Shown: positions 35,301-46,900 of the stretch, in pieces
Position numbering within the stretch: the stretch's first letter is position 1
How the letters are laid out: every line of letters starts with the position of its first letter
Assembly: GCA_900074885.1 (NCBI GenBank)
Contig: FJUW01000010.1
Span: forward strand, 372,001 to 436,000
Direction of reading: 5' to 3'
Origin: Rhynchosporium graminicola
Lineage: Eukaryota; Ascomycota; Leotiomycetes; Helotiales; Ploettnerulaceae
DNA: 64,000 bases
Notes under the pieces: model-generated
Database searches by the model: none
What the model was told of the DNA's origin: nothing
What the model saw: the letters and a program-made list of their open reading frames with translations, nothing else
Position numbers and translations under genes: made by a program

Positions 35301-36059
35301 TCATCGTTGGCCGGTAGAGATTTTCTTAGCGTTAGTAGCACTATCATCGGAGACACTTTCATCGTGGTTGCGTTTGTTTTCGGTGCACAGTCTCTGTAAT
35401 CAGATATGAGCTTCTCCAGATCATATGCGCGCGCACAGGAGCGTCTATATACTCACTTGGATTACCTCAGGAACAGTAGCATCCATTCGACCACCAGTCT
35501 CGCACGAGTCTTTGAGAGGTACGAACAGAGATTCTTCCTAGGTTAGCAGGTCAGCCAGATATATCAATGATGAGTATTAAGTAGAACTTACCTCCAAACA
35601 TTCGGCATTCAGGTGAGATTCATGCTTGCCACGCTCTAAATCCTCCTGCTTCTTGGCATCCCTGACCTTCTAATGGCAATAGTCTACATCATCAAGTATA
35701 GCCTTTGCGTCTACGGACTTTGCTTGAGCGAGATCTGCCTGGTTGGCTGCCATTGTTGATTTGGCCTTTTTTATACGGAGTGTGAGGGTATTGATAATTG
35801 CTTCGTCGGCGGTGAGGCTGGATCTGTGAAGCTCTTGATAATTTCCATTGAGGAACGCCAGCCGATGGAATCCTTTGGGATCATTCTCAAAGTTGTAGAC
35901 CGGCACAGCCACGGCCGATGCAAGCTTCCTATCGTCCTCGACCAGACGGCGCACGAGATCACCCTTGTTTCCAGTAGCACTCAGGCCTCGCGTCTTGCAT
36001 GTTGACTTGAGGTGATGAACAGCATGCTGGTTGTAGTTCTTGTTGTTATTGTTGTTCAT
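35301..36059 (-). CDS. SAP-domain protein, unknown function
   Basis: Four reverse-strand exons (36059-35715, 35669-35592, 35537-35457, 35393-35301) give 198 residues. After an Asn-rich start (MNNNNNKNYN), residues about 12-45 form a SAP motif (HHLKSTCKTRGLSATGNKGD then LVRRLVEDD), a helix-turn-helix fold that binds DNA in many nuclear proteins. A helical middle (ADEAIINTLTLRIKKAKSTM) and a charged tail (ENKRNHDESVSDDSATNAKK) follow. The first intron (35670-35714, 45 bases, GTAGAC donor) removes an in-frame TAG. If it is not spliced, the protein would end at 35670 after about 129 residues. The other introns have GTAAGT and GTGAGT donors. Partner and role unknown. Confidence 0.65.
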
Positions 36060-36417
36060 GTTCCTTGTTTGTCGATCATCCGACCGCGAGAGGAGAAATT
36101 GTGTTTGGTCGGCGTGATTGAGTGTGCAATGAAGTCGACCTTGGGCCCGAGAATTTGGAAGAGAACAAGAGGACGAGATGGAGAAGATCAAGTGTCGCAG
36201 ACGAAGGTAGCCAGAAAAAAGCTACCAATTCCTGGCAGGGGTCTAGTCACGATATTCAATTGAGTCTTGCGGTGAATTCAGCGAGCGTGACAACCAAAGG
36301 TGAGCTACAGTTACTTCCTTACCTTACAGAGGCGCAACTTCCGTGCAGCATTAGCATTTTGTATATGTAACCCAATATCTTTACCCATGAAGGATGAACA
36401 ATCGGCCTTACATATAG
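36060..36417. other. Short intergenic region upstream of the SAP gene
   Basis: 358 bases; promoter and leader of the SAP gene and the eroded left edge of the adjoining pseudogene. Nothing else seen. Confidence 0.4.
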
Positions 36418-37452
36418 GTGAACTCGCCGACCTACACTTTCTTTCACGAACCTCGCCAATCCACAAACGTTCGTCTGATCGAGGACATAATTGCTCCTCT
36501 TTTCAAGAGATTGTCGATACAGTCGATTGTTTACATTCAAGCGAGGAGTGCCCATGACAAGACGGATTTTGCTAGGATATCGGCTATCTCTGGGCAAGAA
36601 CACGAAAATCCAGGTGGATTTAAAAACCTGGAGGAGGCTCGCGATGCTTTGAGTCGGGCTGCAGATGGATTATTCCGTATCTTTTACATGTTTGAGTAAG
36701 TACTGCCATATGTCTCAAGCATATTAAGGATTATCTCAAGGCTATCACTTATTTGTGACATGTGCTGACTCAACACGTATAGTGATGAGCTGCCAATATT
36801 CTTGCAGTCAGCAGAAACCCTCGGTAAGCTCGACAAGTACTCGACACAGCTCTCTGATTGGATCTCGCGTTCGAGGAACTCATGATCACCAAAAGCAACC
36901 GCTTCACCAACAGAGATTCGGGGTGCCGCCCTGCTGAAGATACACCACGCGACAGCAAAAATCATAGCTAGCCTCAACACGGAGTCAAGTGAAATGAGAG
37001 ACGTCTGCGAAGAGGACCCGAACGATTTCGTCTATCAAAGCTTGGCCGATTTCGAGGTCGTTATCAACCTTTCCACACAATTGATTGCAGCTGTAGTAAA
37101 GGATGCAGAGAATGGCAAGCCGCCCTTGACATTCAGTAGTGATCTAGGCTTGATAGGACCACTTTACTACGTCTGCATCAGCTGTCCTGATTTAGCTCTT
37201 CGAGAAAAGGCGATGGAGCTGTTGTTGAGTTGTCCTCGATGAGAGGCAGTGTAGAACAATGTTTTGATAGCTCAAATGATTCAGCAATCCTGGGACCTCG
37301 AAGCAAGTAACGAACCGCAAATCGACGAGTTTGGTTTTCCTGTGTCTTTTACAGGCAATGGCGCTGTGCATAACATGTACTTTGCTCGGCCAATTGAGAT
37401 TGAAACAAATAGCTCCTTTGGTTCTCCGGCTGGCCAAGGCCAAATGCCCTGA
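36418..37452 (+). pseudogene. Relic of the C-terminal part of a fungal C6-type transcription regulator
   Basis: One frame, with an intron from a GTAAGT donor at about 36696 to an acceptor at about 36780, reads LIEDIIAPLFKRLSIQSIVY, GFKNLEEARDALSRAADGLF, KIHHATAKIIASLNTESSEM and ALREKAMELLLSCPR. These are typical of the C-terminal half of Zn2Cys6 regulators (LEEARD and LLxSCPR motifs). Three in-frame stops break it: TGA 36883-36885, TGA 37240-37242 and TAG 37252-37254. After the last, the frame goes on as VLIAQMIQQSWDLEASNEPQ to TGA 37450-37452. Where relatives have Arg or Trp, CGA to TGA and TGG to TAG changes explain the stops. The Zn2Cys6 cluster and N-terminal half are missing, so the copy is both truncated and interrupted. 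Confidence 0.65.
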
Positions 37453-37913
37453 TACAAAGAGACGACAAATTTTGACAGCGGATATGTTGAGCTATGACTG
37501 GTAGCACGTCTTTAAATGCCATGAACCATATTCTAGGTATCGAGAAGTGTCACATAAGATATCTTGGAGGCATGAAGACATAAGAGGAACTGAGCTTTAC
37601 TTTTGATTTCCATGGGCCCTCTTCCCGAGTCTCCCCATCCTAACAAATTATATGTTGAAAGCGGCCAGGAGCCTTTGGTCCAGAGGCGGATCAAATCGAT
37701 CAGCATGAGCATTTGGGATTTAAAAAGTCCGCGTCTTATATCTTAAGATAAATTTTGAATCCCCAACCTCTGACGATCCTGCGAAGTTTTCTATGTCGTT
37801 ACCGTTAAGAAACTTGCAACTAGATCGTAGCTGCTTGACCATGATTAATAACAAATGGAGAATCTCCAACAGACGCACAAGAGAAATCACTTCGCTTTGA
37901 ATATGAAATCAAT
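37453..37913. other. Intergenic region
   Basis: 461 bases between the regulator relic and the GNAT gene's stop. No feature seen. Confidence 0.4.
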
Positions 37914-38732
37914 CTACTGTTTGACATCAACGTTCTTGTGCCCTTTCGGATGCCGAATCATGACACCTCCCCCATCGCCTCCGAAATTATGCTCATCCTT
38001 GAATCTAGCCAACAACTCAAACCCCACGCTTCTATACATCCATTCTCCGGACGCGCTTGCTTCCAAACCCGTAACAACACCGTCACTATCTGCCCTACCG
38101 CACACCTCAGCCATTAGTCTCTTCCCAATACCCCTACCATGATGCTCCTCTAGCACCACGACACTCTGCGCATGCCACCTATTCCTCCTATCTTCCCTTC
38201 CCTGCCAATACAACTCATCTCCCTCTTCTGTCATCGCTTTAAACTTCTTAACCGCCTCAGGATCTTCACTCCTATTCCCACCAACCCACCACAACTTCGT
38301 TGTCACATAAACTCCCCACACCCAGCTCAACATCATCACCCAAACCCACCACGTGACAGCCCCCTCTCGATCCAATTTGTTCGCGAACTCATCATCGCCC
38401 ATCCTCACGAATTGCATATAACCTACCGGCTCCTCGGGCCTGCTCTTCTCGCACGCAAAATACGTGATATTGCGCGGCGAGAACATGCGTGCCTGGGCAC
38501 GTGTCTGGAATCCGAATTCATAGTCGCCGTAGTATTTCTCTCGGTAGGGTGAGAGGTATTTAGTGAGTGGTGTATTGAAGTAGGTGCGTGCTGCAATGCG
38601 ACCTATGTGATAGCTTTCAAAGAGTCGTGCGCGCCGGATGAGGATGGGTTCCTGAGAAGGTGGTTGGGTTCGGCGAAGTGGGGGGTTCTTGAATTGTAGC
38701 GGGGATTGGAGATCATCTTTTGGAGGGGACAT
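37914..38732 (-). CDS. GNAT-family N-acetyltransferase
   Basis: Predicted acetyl-CoA-dependent acetyltransferase, substrate unknown. Intronless, 272 residues from ATG 38732 (MSPPKDDLQSPLQFKNPPLR); the frame is open further upstream but without an ATG. The domain starts at about residue 29 (EPILIRRARLFESYHIGRIA). Motif A is VVVLEEHHGRGIGKRLMAEV at 191-210, with the H/RGxGxG/K acetyl-CoA pyrophosphate loop. Motif B lies near 221-240 (GLEASASGEWMYRSVGFELL), ending in the Y/W..GFE signature. A hydrophobic, Trp-rich insert at 127-150 is common in this fungal subgroup and might touch a membrane. Small-molecule rather than histone substrates are typical, which is inference. Confidence 0.85.
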   Translation of the reverse strand: MSPPKDDLQSPLQFKNPPLRRTQPPSQEPILIRRARLFESYHIGRIAARTYFNTPLTKYLSPYREKYYGDYEFGFQTRAQARMFSPRNITYFACEKSRPEEPVGYMQFVRMGDDEFANKLDREGAVTWWVWVMMLSWVWGVYVTTKLWWVGGNRSEDPEAVKKFKAMTEEGDELYWQGREDRRNRWHAQSVVVLEEHHGRGIGKRLMAEVCGRADSDGVVTGLEASASGEWMYRSVGFELLARFKDEHNFGGDGGGVMIRHPKGHKNVDVKQ

Positions 38733-39890
38733 TGTATCTTTGTACTGTTTGGAAATGTTTGATTTGATGAGTCGAAGTTTGATGAATTTCCTGAATGAAT
38801 CTGGGGTGATAATGGTTGAATAAGACGGCGTCGATTGAGACGAGATCGAGGATTTCACTGTGGCGATGAGGAAGGCGCGGTAGACTTGCCAAGAGATTTA
38901 TGAGTCAACCTTCATATTTGTACTACATGCACTAAAGTATTGCGCGATTGCTATTTCTTATGCAAATTAGATGTTTCTGCGGGATTGTCTTGTCGAATGC
39001 TCTTGGGTAGCACTCGTAGTAAACTTGAGTTTCCATATTCTTTTCGTTATCTGGCTTATAGCCTAAAAATGGTACCCACTCAGAGCTTCGAACTGAGGAC
39101 TATTCTCATATGAAGCATGCAATCCTCTCAACTGTAGTCTTTTCGTGAGAGGAAAGGGGTATTTTGCAGGAATTTGAAGCGTCCAGTTAGTTGTGAGATC
39201 CCAGTAGATCTGCAACTCTAGGTAGATTTGGATTGAGAATCTGAGAGGAATCCGATGGATTAGGAAAGATATTTGAGTGGCCAGAGGTAATCGAGTCTTC
39301 TGCAAACTTAAACCTATACACGACATAATGGTATCATCAAATCAACGAAACACCTAAACGAGATTTGATCATATCAAAAAGTGTGATGTAGATGCAAGAG
39401 TTATGCAGCAAAACTGGTATGAAGCATTCTCGGGTGGGCCAGAGACCCTTACCATGTACAAATCCTTTGCACTCCGGGAAAGAAGCAATGGTCTAATACC
39501 ATAACAAATATCCTCGTAAGTAAGACACCAAGATTTGGTCCAAGTCGTCCAGTACTCCCATAAAGTACCGGGCTGGAATATTTCAACTACTTCACCAACA
39601 CTTATAGCATCCCTTTCATCAAGCCTCAGCATTGAAATCATTCTTGTAACATGAATCAACTCGGGTAGCAGCATGAGTCCTCCGGCACGAGGGCTCTAGA
39701 AATATCCTTCGACCAGATTCGATTTCTTATTCCAACTCTCGGCACCGCCAGTTCTAATATTGGAAAGCCCAGCTGCTAGAATCGTCTCCTTGCTGAATTG
39801 TTTATTAGATCATGGCTTTGTGGTTTTATTCAGCCAAATCAGCAGTACTGTCCCGAGGCTCCATAGTCTTACACAGACATGCTTTATATA
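38733..39890. other. Intergenic region downstream of NPR2
   Basis: 1.16 kb. Besides one weak reverse-strand frame listed separately, nothing is supported. It holds the 5' flank of the GNAT gene and the 3' flank of NPR2. Confidence 0.4.
39369..39674 (-). CDS. Uncertain short coding-like frame
   Basis: Reverse-strand ATG at 39674 opens a 101-codon frame reading LDERDAISVGEVVEIFQPGT and LWEYWTTWTKSWCLTYEDIC. A GTAAGG donor-like site follows DLYM, so it could be one exon of a gene or a gene remnant. No acceptor or continuation could be placed and the family is not recognised. Confidence 0.25.
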   Translation of the reverse strand: MLLPELIHVTRMISMLRLDERDAISVGEVVEIFQPGTLWEYWTTWTKSWCLTYEDICYGIRPLLLSRSAKDLYMVRVSGPPENASYQFCCITLASTSHFLI

Positions 39891-41212
39891 TCAACGATAA
39901 ATCGTGACAAAGTCGACGACTCTTCGCAATTGTTCTCTGATCTTCGATTCAGCCAAGTTCTTCTCAGTGATGATCTGGTCAAAAGAGTGACAGCCATCAA
40001 GATATTTCTGCATGGCATCACCACCAATGACCTTGTTCTGCCCGCTTACCAACGAGGAAAGATATTCGGGCGAAACGGCATACTTTTGCACTCGATATAC
40101 GAGGCCTTTGATAATGCCAAACTGAATGAAACGTCGAACATCTACAAAGTTCAAGACGGAAAACCCTTGGCTAATATGAAGCTTCAGCCATTCCTTGAGT
40201 GTCCTAGATGTGGAGAGGGAGGTGAAAAGGCGACAGAGGTAGAAATTTGGGAGGCGAGGTCCGTTGATATAAACGTAGTTGGCGCACTCATCTTGCATGC
40301 CATCTCTGTCTGCGATAAAATCGTTGACTTCAGGCGTCGGGGCGTATATGTTACCGAATAAGAAGAGATCGAGCATGAGAATGGAATCATAGTAGAGAAG
40401 ATGCTGAAGTGCAATCTTGGTCAGATCGAGGGCCACGTCCGCATCTTGTGCTATCCGTCGAACGTCCTTGATACCATCGATCTGTTTTATCACTTTCTTC
40501 ATCGTCAAGTCCCATGTGTCGTCCATTATCTCCGAGAATTTCATAGTTGAAATTGGAACGTGCCAAGATTTGACTGGAGGAGGATGGCTATGGTTGGGGA
40601 ATAATTTCATGTTGATCGTGTTTGCGTCGTCTGAAATTGTCAGCTCATTACAGCTACATGACGGGAGTACTTACCAACTGGTATCATACACTCATTGTAA
40701 TTATTCAAGTCTTCCTTGATAATTTCAATGAGAGCCGCAATCGATCGTCGTTCTTGAGTACTCGAAAGATCTTCTAGGCTCAAATACTCATTCTGAATCT
40801 CCATCTCGGTGAAAGTACTGGCCAATCGTCGAACCACGGATTCGTATGGAGTCTGATCCACTTCTATCCCGATCACGATACAAAAGTTGAACATGAACTC
40901 ATTTCGTGAATACTTTTCGTCTTTGATGCATACTGGGTGACCTAGTATGCGATATTTGTTTTCTGGCTCACAGATTGTGACGAAGCGGTTGCAGAACGCT
41001 TGTTTAGGAATGATGTATTCAGCCGTCGTCTCAAAGTCAAAAAGACGAGGCTTATCAACATCTGGTTCGGGTACGATGCATCCTGGCGGACTTTGATGCA
41101 CTACTCTAGAGCCTTCACTATGTTAGTACGATAAAGTCAGGCATAAGTGGTTGTCGATGAGATACGTACCTTGTTCCGACAGGAAGCGGGCGAAAAATAT
41201 GCCTTGAATCAT
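39891..41212 (-). CDS. NPR2: Nitrogen permease regulator 2 (SEACIT/GATOR1 subunit)
   Basis: Subunit of the complex with Npr3 and Iml1 that inactivates TORC1 through the Gtr1/RagA GTPase when amino acids are short; acts at the vacuole. Three reverse-strand exons (41212-41170, 41112-40675, 40630-39891) give 406 residues, a typical size. Recognisable parts are MIQGIFFARFLSEQ (longin start), RILGHPVCIKDEKYSRNEFM, LNNYNECMIPVDDANTINMK, PVKSWHVPISTM, WDLTMKKVIKQIDGI, IALQHLLYYDSILMLDLFLF, IYAPTPEV, FIQFGIIKGLVYRVQKY and GCHSFDQI. The tail ends DFVTIYR, close to the usual end. Introns are 57 and 44 bases with GTACGT and GTAAGT donors. It is divergent from the methyltransferase gene. The order and spacing of family motifs make this assignment secure. 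Confidence 0.95.
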
Positions 41213-41798
41213 CTTGGACTGCTTTACAAACAGACACCAACACTGATTTCGTCCCTTGATCAAACTTAGTTTAACAATTGGTGTGTTGCTATATCGAAAC
41301 TCCAGAATATCACCTGCAGTTGAGGTTTACGGTGGAGCAGCGCGGCACAGCCTCGGGCCAGAGCGAGCTGATGATTGGTTTGCTTGACGACATGCTAATC
41401 TCTTCACTTCACCCAACGCACCGGCTCTTCATACATAGAATTGAAAAGTACTTACTCACATACAGCGGACTGCATTAAATCTAGTTGCATCTTTTAGTTG
41501 CCTCATTTCATCTCCAGGCCTAGGATTTTCTGTTATTGCCGTTCAGGACCAAACGGGTCTCCTTAACTTCTGCTCAACGACAGGTGATGACACTGGCAAT
41601 TATTCTCCCTTGCCCGGTAAATCTTGGAGAGAAATGTGCTCAGAGCGTTGTGTGAGTAACTGCTCATGTGTGACCTGGCTTTCTAGGTCTATAATTCTGA
41701 TGATAGATAGATCATCAACTCAACCACGAACCGCCCATTCTAGACAAGACTGATTTTGCAGCTACTTGATTAGACCTAGGTCTACTTCAACAAAGACT
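41213..41798. promoter_or_regulatory. Divergent promoter region NPR2 / lysine methyltransferase
   Basis: 586 bases between divergent start codons. No specific site identified. Confidence 0.4.
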
Positions 41799-43014
41799 AT
41801 GGAAATTCCTATTCTCCGAAGGAAACCATCGTATGCTACAATTACCCAAGCTCTTGAAAAATTAAAATTAAAACCTTCTTCATGGGAGGGAAATGCTGAG
41901 CCCGAGGATGCTAAGTTGGGAGATGATGGATCAGACAACGCTTTTCTGATGTCGGTCATCATGAGCGAATTCGACTGGCTTCAGGATACTCAAGATAAGG
42001 CTGGCAAAACTCTGTCAATTGATGAGCAGAAAGAAAGGCTAGTCCAGGAAGCTAGCAGCAGGATATCTGAGCGATGTGGTCGATCTGGTAATTCCTGTCC
42101 CTAGCCACATAGGAGACTTGCTCACGAAACCTAGCGGCGGGAGAAATGACTCGAACTTGGGTGATACCGAAGTCTCTCAACACACCAGAAATACGATTCG
42201 ACATACGCGAGCCTCCACTTACTGGAGATCAGATCGGCTTAAAGACTTGGGGTACTTCCTTTGTCCTTGCCAAAAGGTTAGAGTACATCGGGTCCGAGTA
42301 TCTTGGTGCTTTGGTAGATAATGAATCTATCTCGTATCTTCCTACAGTCTTAGAACTCGGCGCAGGTACTGGTCTGGTGAGTCGATTTCTGAGATACCTA
42401 TGCATCTTCCTGCGGCTAGTTTTCACAACTCTTCATTCTAGTGTGCTCTATCACAACTGCGCTAACGATTGTAGGTGGGCATGGCAGCAGCAGCTGTATG
42501 GAGTACGAATGTTCTTCTTACAGATCTCGAGGATATACAGGACAATCTACTCTTCAACATAAACAAGAATATTGCGACGGTAACTGAACTAAATGGCAGC
42601 ATCTCTGGCGATGTGCTTGACTGGACCAAGCCTCAAGAAGCGCTGGAATTGTTGATAGTCACGCAGTTCGAGGTATTTCAACTCTCCTGCTTTCTTTGCC
42701 TACCATCTACTGAAAAGAAATAGGTTGTCATAGCCGCAGATCCAATGTACGACCATGAGCATCCAGCCCTTGTCGTTGAAATGATCACGAAGTTTCTGAA
42801 GAAGGGCTCTGAGTCAAGAGCCTTGGTAGCAATTCCCTTGCGTGATACTCACACCGAGGGCATGGCACTCAACTTCTCTACTTTGATGGAGAACTCGGGT
42901 TTCTCGGCAGTATACCGGGATCATGAATCTTTCAAGGATGACTGGACGTCTGAGAACGACGTTCAGGTCCAGTGGACTATATGGCGTCGGGTGGATCGTA
43001 CCTTAACGCCATAA
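41799..43014 (+). CDS. EFM2: Protein-lysine N-methyltransferase, EFM2-like (METTL21/FAM86 family)
   Basis: Predicted cytosolic seven-beta-strand, SAM-dependent lysine methyltransferase; yeast Efm2 modifies translation elongation factors. Four exons (41799-42087, 42135-42376, 42475-42672, 42724-43014) give 339 residues. N-terminal part: PSYATITQALEKLKLKPSSW. Lead-in: FDIREPPLTGDQIGLKTWGT. Motif I is TVLELGAGTGLVGMAAA, split by the intron at about residue 177. Motif II/III region: NVLLTDLEDIQDNLLFNIN and VLDWTKP. Post-motif II is VVIAADPMYDHEHPALVVEM, where the DPxY signature fits the METTL21-type group. The C-terminal part ends VQWTIWRR. All introns keep the frame. The specific EFM2 assignment rests on the N-terminal region and the DPMY-HP signature, so another member of the family is possible. 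Confidence 0.7.
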
Positions 43015-43951
43015 AAATTGCAATCGAGTTCATAAGACAACTCGTTATATGGAATGAATTGTGAATGGACGGAAATTGAGCAGTTATTACATCGGTAGTC
43101 AGTAATCTCGTACAATAACATAACCGCCCTCTGGTGGTAACAATGCGCGTATGTATTATCTGGGCAGTACAGCAACTTGGGCTCGATCTTTTATTTCTTA
43201 ATCCTCTTTATTGCTTGCACCTATTGGGATCACTTGTCCTTGTCTTCGTCGATTCTTGTGCGACGGCCCGTTCCTCATCACGCTAACTTCGAGAGCTGTC
43301 ACAGGGAGGCTACTTTAGGGCGTCGAATATGCGAAAATTATTGTCATGAAATTTTGCGAAGCATTTGCGTACGACCGAGACCTCAACACATTCTACCAAA
43401 GTTGCCGAGTTCACTTGTTGTTGCTCTACATTCATTTTGCGCGGGCGCATATTGTTCAATCTGGCAAATTTCGGGATTGATTCTCCAAAATACACGTGTT
43501 CAGCAACCAATAGAGCTTGTCTTCCTAGCTTCCCAGTGGTGAATGGAGGAACTCAGCCTCGTGAATCATCCCGCACAATATCTTGAGTCTGCGACAATAG
43601 GAAGCCTTGCTCATCAATAGCCTCGTCGTCCTCCCATATTTCCCCGTCCCCGCCTCCCTCCTCGACGTCGACTTCGTTTTACCACCCACAACCAGAACTT
43701 CGACAGAAACGCGACTTTTCACGAAGAACACAACACATTCCACAAACACCTCCCGGTCTTGTAAAATACGTACAGGTCTCTCGCATTCGCTCTGGAGCAT
43801 TGCAGAAACGATATCTTCCTACTGTACTTTGCTGCGACAAAAATCACCCACTTACCTTCGCAATTAACGTTTGCTTTCTTCAAATCCTCTTCTTTACGAC
43901 AATCCTCTCAACCCTTCTAGTAACCGTGATCTCTCCGTTCCTTTTTCAAAC
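43015..43951. other. Intergenic and leader region
   Basis: 937 bases ahead of the long Gln-rich gene. The last 350 bases are CT-rich, consistent with a fungal promoter and 5' leader. No gene supported. Confidence 0.45.
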
Positions 43952-46900
43952 ATGGTCGGAACTAGCAAATGGATGCCCGAATGGATTTATTTCGTTTGGG
44001 AATCCAACAATGCTGGCAAGAAGCCTAACCAAATCGTCGTCGATCTGGATGTCCGATTTCCTCGATCAGGAAAGGCTTTCAATACAGGTGGTGTTAGATA
44101 CGTCCTAGCCAACTACCCGGATCCTACGTAAGTCATTACGAACTGCGACTGGCTGTACATAATTACTAACTGTGGATAGCCGCTTCCCCTTGAGCCAGGT
44201 TATGTCCGGCGGTATTGAGAAGATGAAGAAACCGGCGCAAGCTTCTCAAGCGTCTCCAAGAATGGCAGGTGCGATCCACAAAGACCTCGTTGGCTCATCA
44301 GCAATTCCCGTTGGACCATCATACAATCTCGAATCCCAAACTTATCCTTCCATCAAGACCGTTACTGGTGGCCCGCAGTCTTTCAAGTTCTACCCTGGAC
44401 AGATGAATATGCATCCATCCACGACTTCTTCGACCCAGCACACCATGTCACATCTCCCAACTTGCGGCGTGAATTATTCGCTCTCTATTCCTCGCTCTCA
44501 CGCTCATCCAGAGCAGTCGTTCAATGGTCGCAAGCAAGGTCAATATCCTACAGCAACATACTCTGGTGAAAACGCGAACGATCCCATGTACATCGATGGA
44601 GATGGAGATGGCGATGAGATTCGGCCTAAAGATATGGAACGAACATCCTCTAGACAGAACAATCTTGCTGGATATGGTCAGAAGCAGTTCAGCCCATACA
44701 TGATGGGAAATGACGGACGTGGTCAACATGTTCATCAACAACAAGGAAGTTCTCAGGCAATTTCTGCTCGTATGCAACCTCCTATGGACCCCAACATGAG
44801 CCAATTCATAGAAATCCAGGCTCAACAAGTCATGGGAGGGTTCAACAGTCAGAATGTTGGTCAAGTTGGCCTGGGACAGGGTGTGCCTTTCAACTCCAAC
44901 CGCGGTATCATGCAGGGTGCATCTTCTCAGTTTCACGCACCAAATGCTTTCCAGGTTCCGCAACAATATCAGAAAGTGCCCCATGACATTTCGGCGACAA
45001 AATCTTCCGCCAGGCTGGACTTTGGAGGCAGCATTGATAAAGTTCCAGGTCCAAACCACGGTCTTCAAAAGGTCTCAGGCAATGCATCAAGCGGCCATGG
45101 CCATACTCAGACCGACCGTCCTTTACATCAAATCCCTCCCGGTGGACAATTTTCCCAAGGAATGATGGGACACAGCAAAGACTTGTCAAAGAAGAACAAT
45201 GTTCCCGCAGTTGTTGCCGGTAGTATTGCCCGAGCCGAACCACCCACGAAGCCCTCTGGAGTCCAGACATCCCAAACCTCCCCTACTTTGAAATTAGCTC
45301 CCTCGTTCACAATTTCCAGCCTCAACGAAGATGATTTTGAACTTGTGGAAGCCGACAATGCTGGCGAAAACGCTCAACTCTTGGATCTTCTGGCTGAATC
45401 TCTGATCAACACTGCTCCTATACTTCGTCCCGATTCTTACAGCAAGGTCGAGGCTCCAGCATATCAGCCTGGAATGAAGCGCAAGCACCAAGAGGATGAG
45501 CTATCACATATAGGATTGTCTGGAGCTCCAGCTCACCTCAGCAATGTCGATCGCCAAATGAGTCCGAACAAGCGTCATAAGCGAGATGAGCTTAAGCAGG
45601 TTGATGTGTCAGGCGTGGGATTACAGGGCAACAACGCTGCAGTAACCGGTCAGACTTCAACGAAAGGTGCTTTCTCCAACGTTGGCAACTATTACAATAC
45701 TCTTCAGAAGCATAGCACGCAACGATCGCAAGATCCTGCGCAACAACCTAATCCTACCATTCGTCCCCAGTCTCAGCCTCAGGCATCACAGAATCGACCA
45801 AATGTATCCCAGAAGCCGGAGCTCATTAACTTGTTCAACATGCAGTCTTCTACTCCACCAGACTACGATGTGAAACTTCTTCAGGAATTCAGAAAACTTC
45901 ATGGAGGCAGATCTCCTGAGCAGGAAATGCAGAGGCTCTTTGACCTTGTGCAACATACTAAAATGAATAACAAGGATGGGAAATTAAGCTCCGAGCAAGA
46001 AAATGGGGCGAAAATACATGGAAACCAAATCAAATATAAAGCCAGTCAGCTTCTGCGATCTTCTTCGAACACTCCACAAAATCCGAAGCAGCTTCAGGAG
46101 AACGGTCCAAAGTCTGGTGGATGTGCCAACGGATTACCTCAGTCAGCCATGTCCCTTACCAAACAAAGAATGCAGCACAAGTTCATGCAAGAGAAGATTG
46201 CCCAGAGCAGGAACGAGGGGAACTCTGGAGCTTCAGCTTTGAAGCCAAGTGGAGCCTTCAAACAGCTATACCACCAACAAGAAGCATTGTCAAATGGTTC
46301 CGAAAAGGAGAAAACCATCACCCAATCCCCTCAGCACCAAGCGTCTCCTAACACAAATACCACTGGTGCTCCGCCTGCTTATCAGGCCGCAACTTACCTG
46401 AAAGGAGCGGTATTACCAAACTCCCAGTCTAGACCTCAATCAAAGGCTCCTCCCACTTCCCAGCCTACACTCGGAATGAGCCAAAGCGCCACTTCCAAGC
46501 CTCCACAGAGTGGAGCCTCTGCAAATGGCACAGGAGCTATCTATCGCCATCAAGCTCCTACAAATGTCAACTGGCAAATTTCCACTCCCCAACAGGCTCA
46601 GTACAAGTACAATGGAAATGGAGCAAGTAATAAGCAGGCCCCCAAAGGTGATTTGCACAACCCCAACATGGCTAGACCAAACACTGCACCATCCTCAACA
46701 TCCTACGAAGCGTATGATCCTCTATACCTCGTCAATTATTTCAATTATAAGCAGAGTCCACCTGCTATTCAAAGCTCTGCTGTACACCCATCTCCTAATT
46801 CAAATGCTCGTCCTTCGATGGGTATGCCAGGCCAAATACAGCAGCAGTCTCCTGCCGGAGTTGCGCACATGTCAGGAAGCATGCAGCCGCCTCCTTTTCA

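Noticed and set aside
44448..45068. Long open frame on the reverse strand inside the Gln-rich gene
   Set aside because: It is the antisense shadow of a biased coding sequence; the plus frame is open for 4.2 kb.
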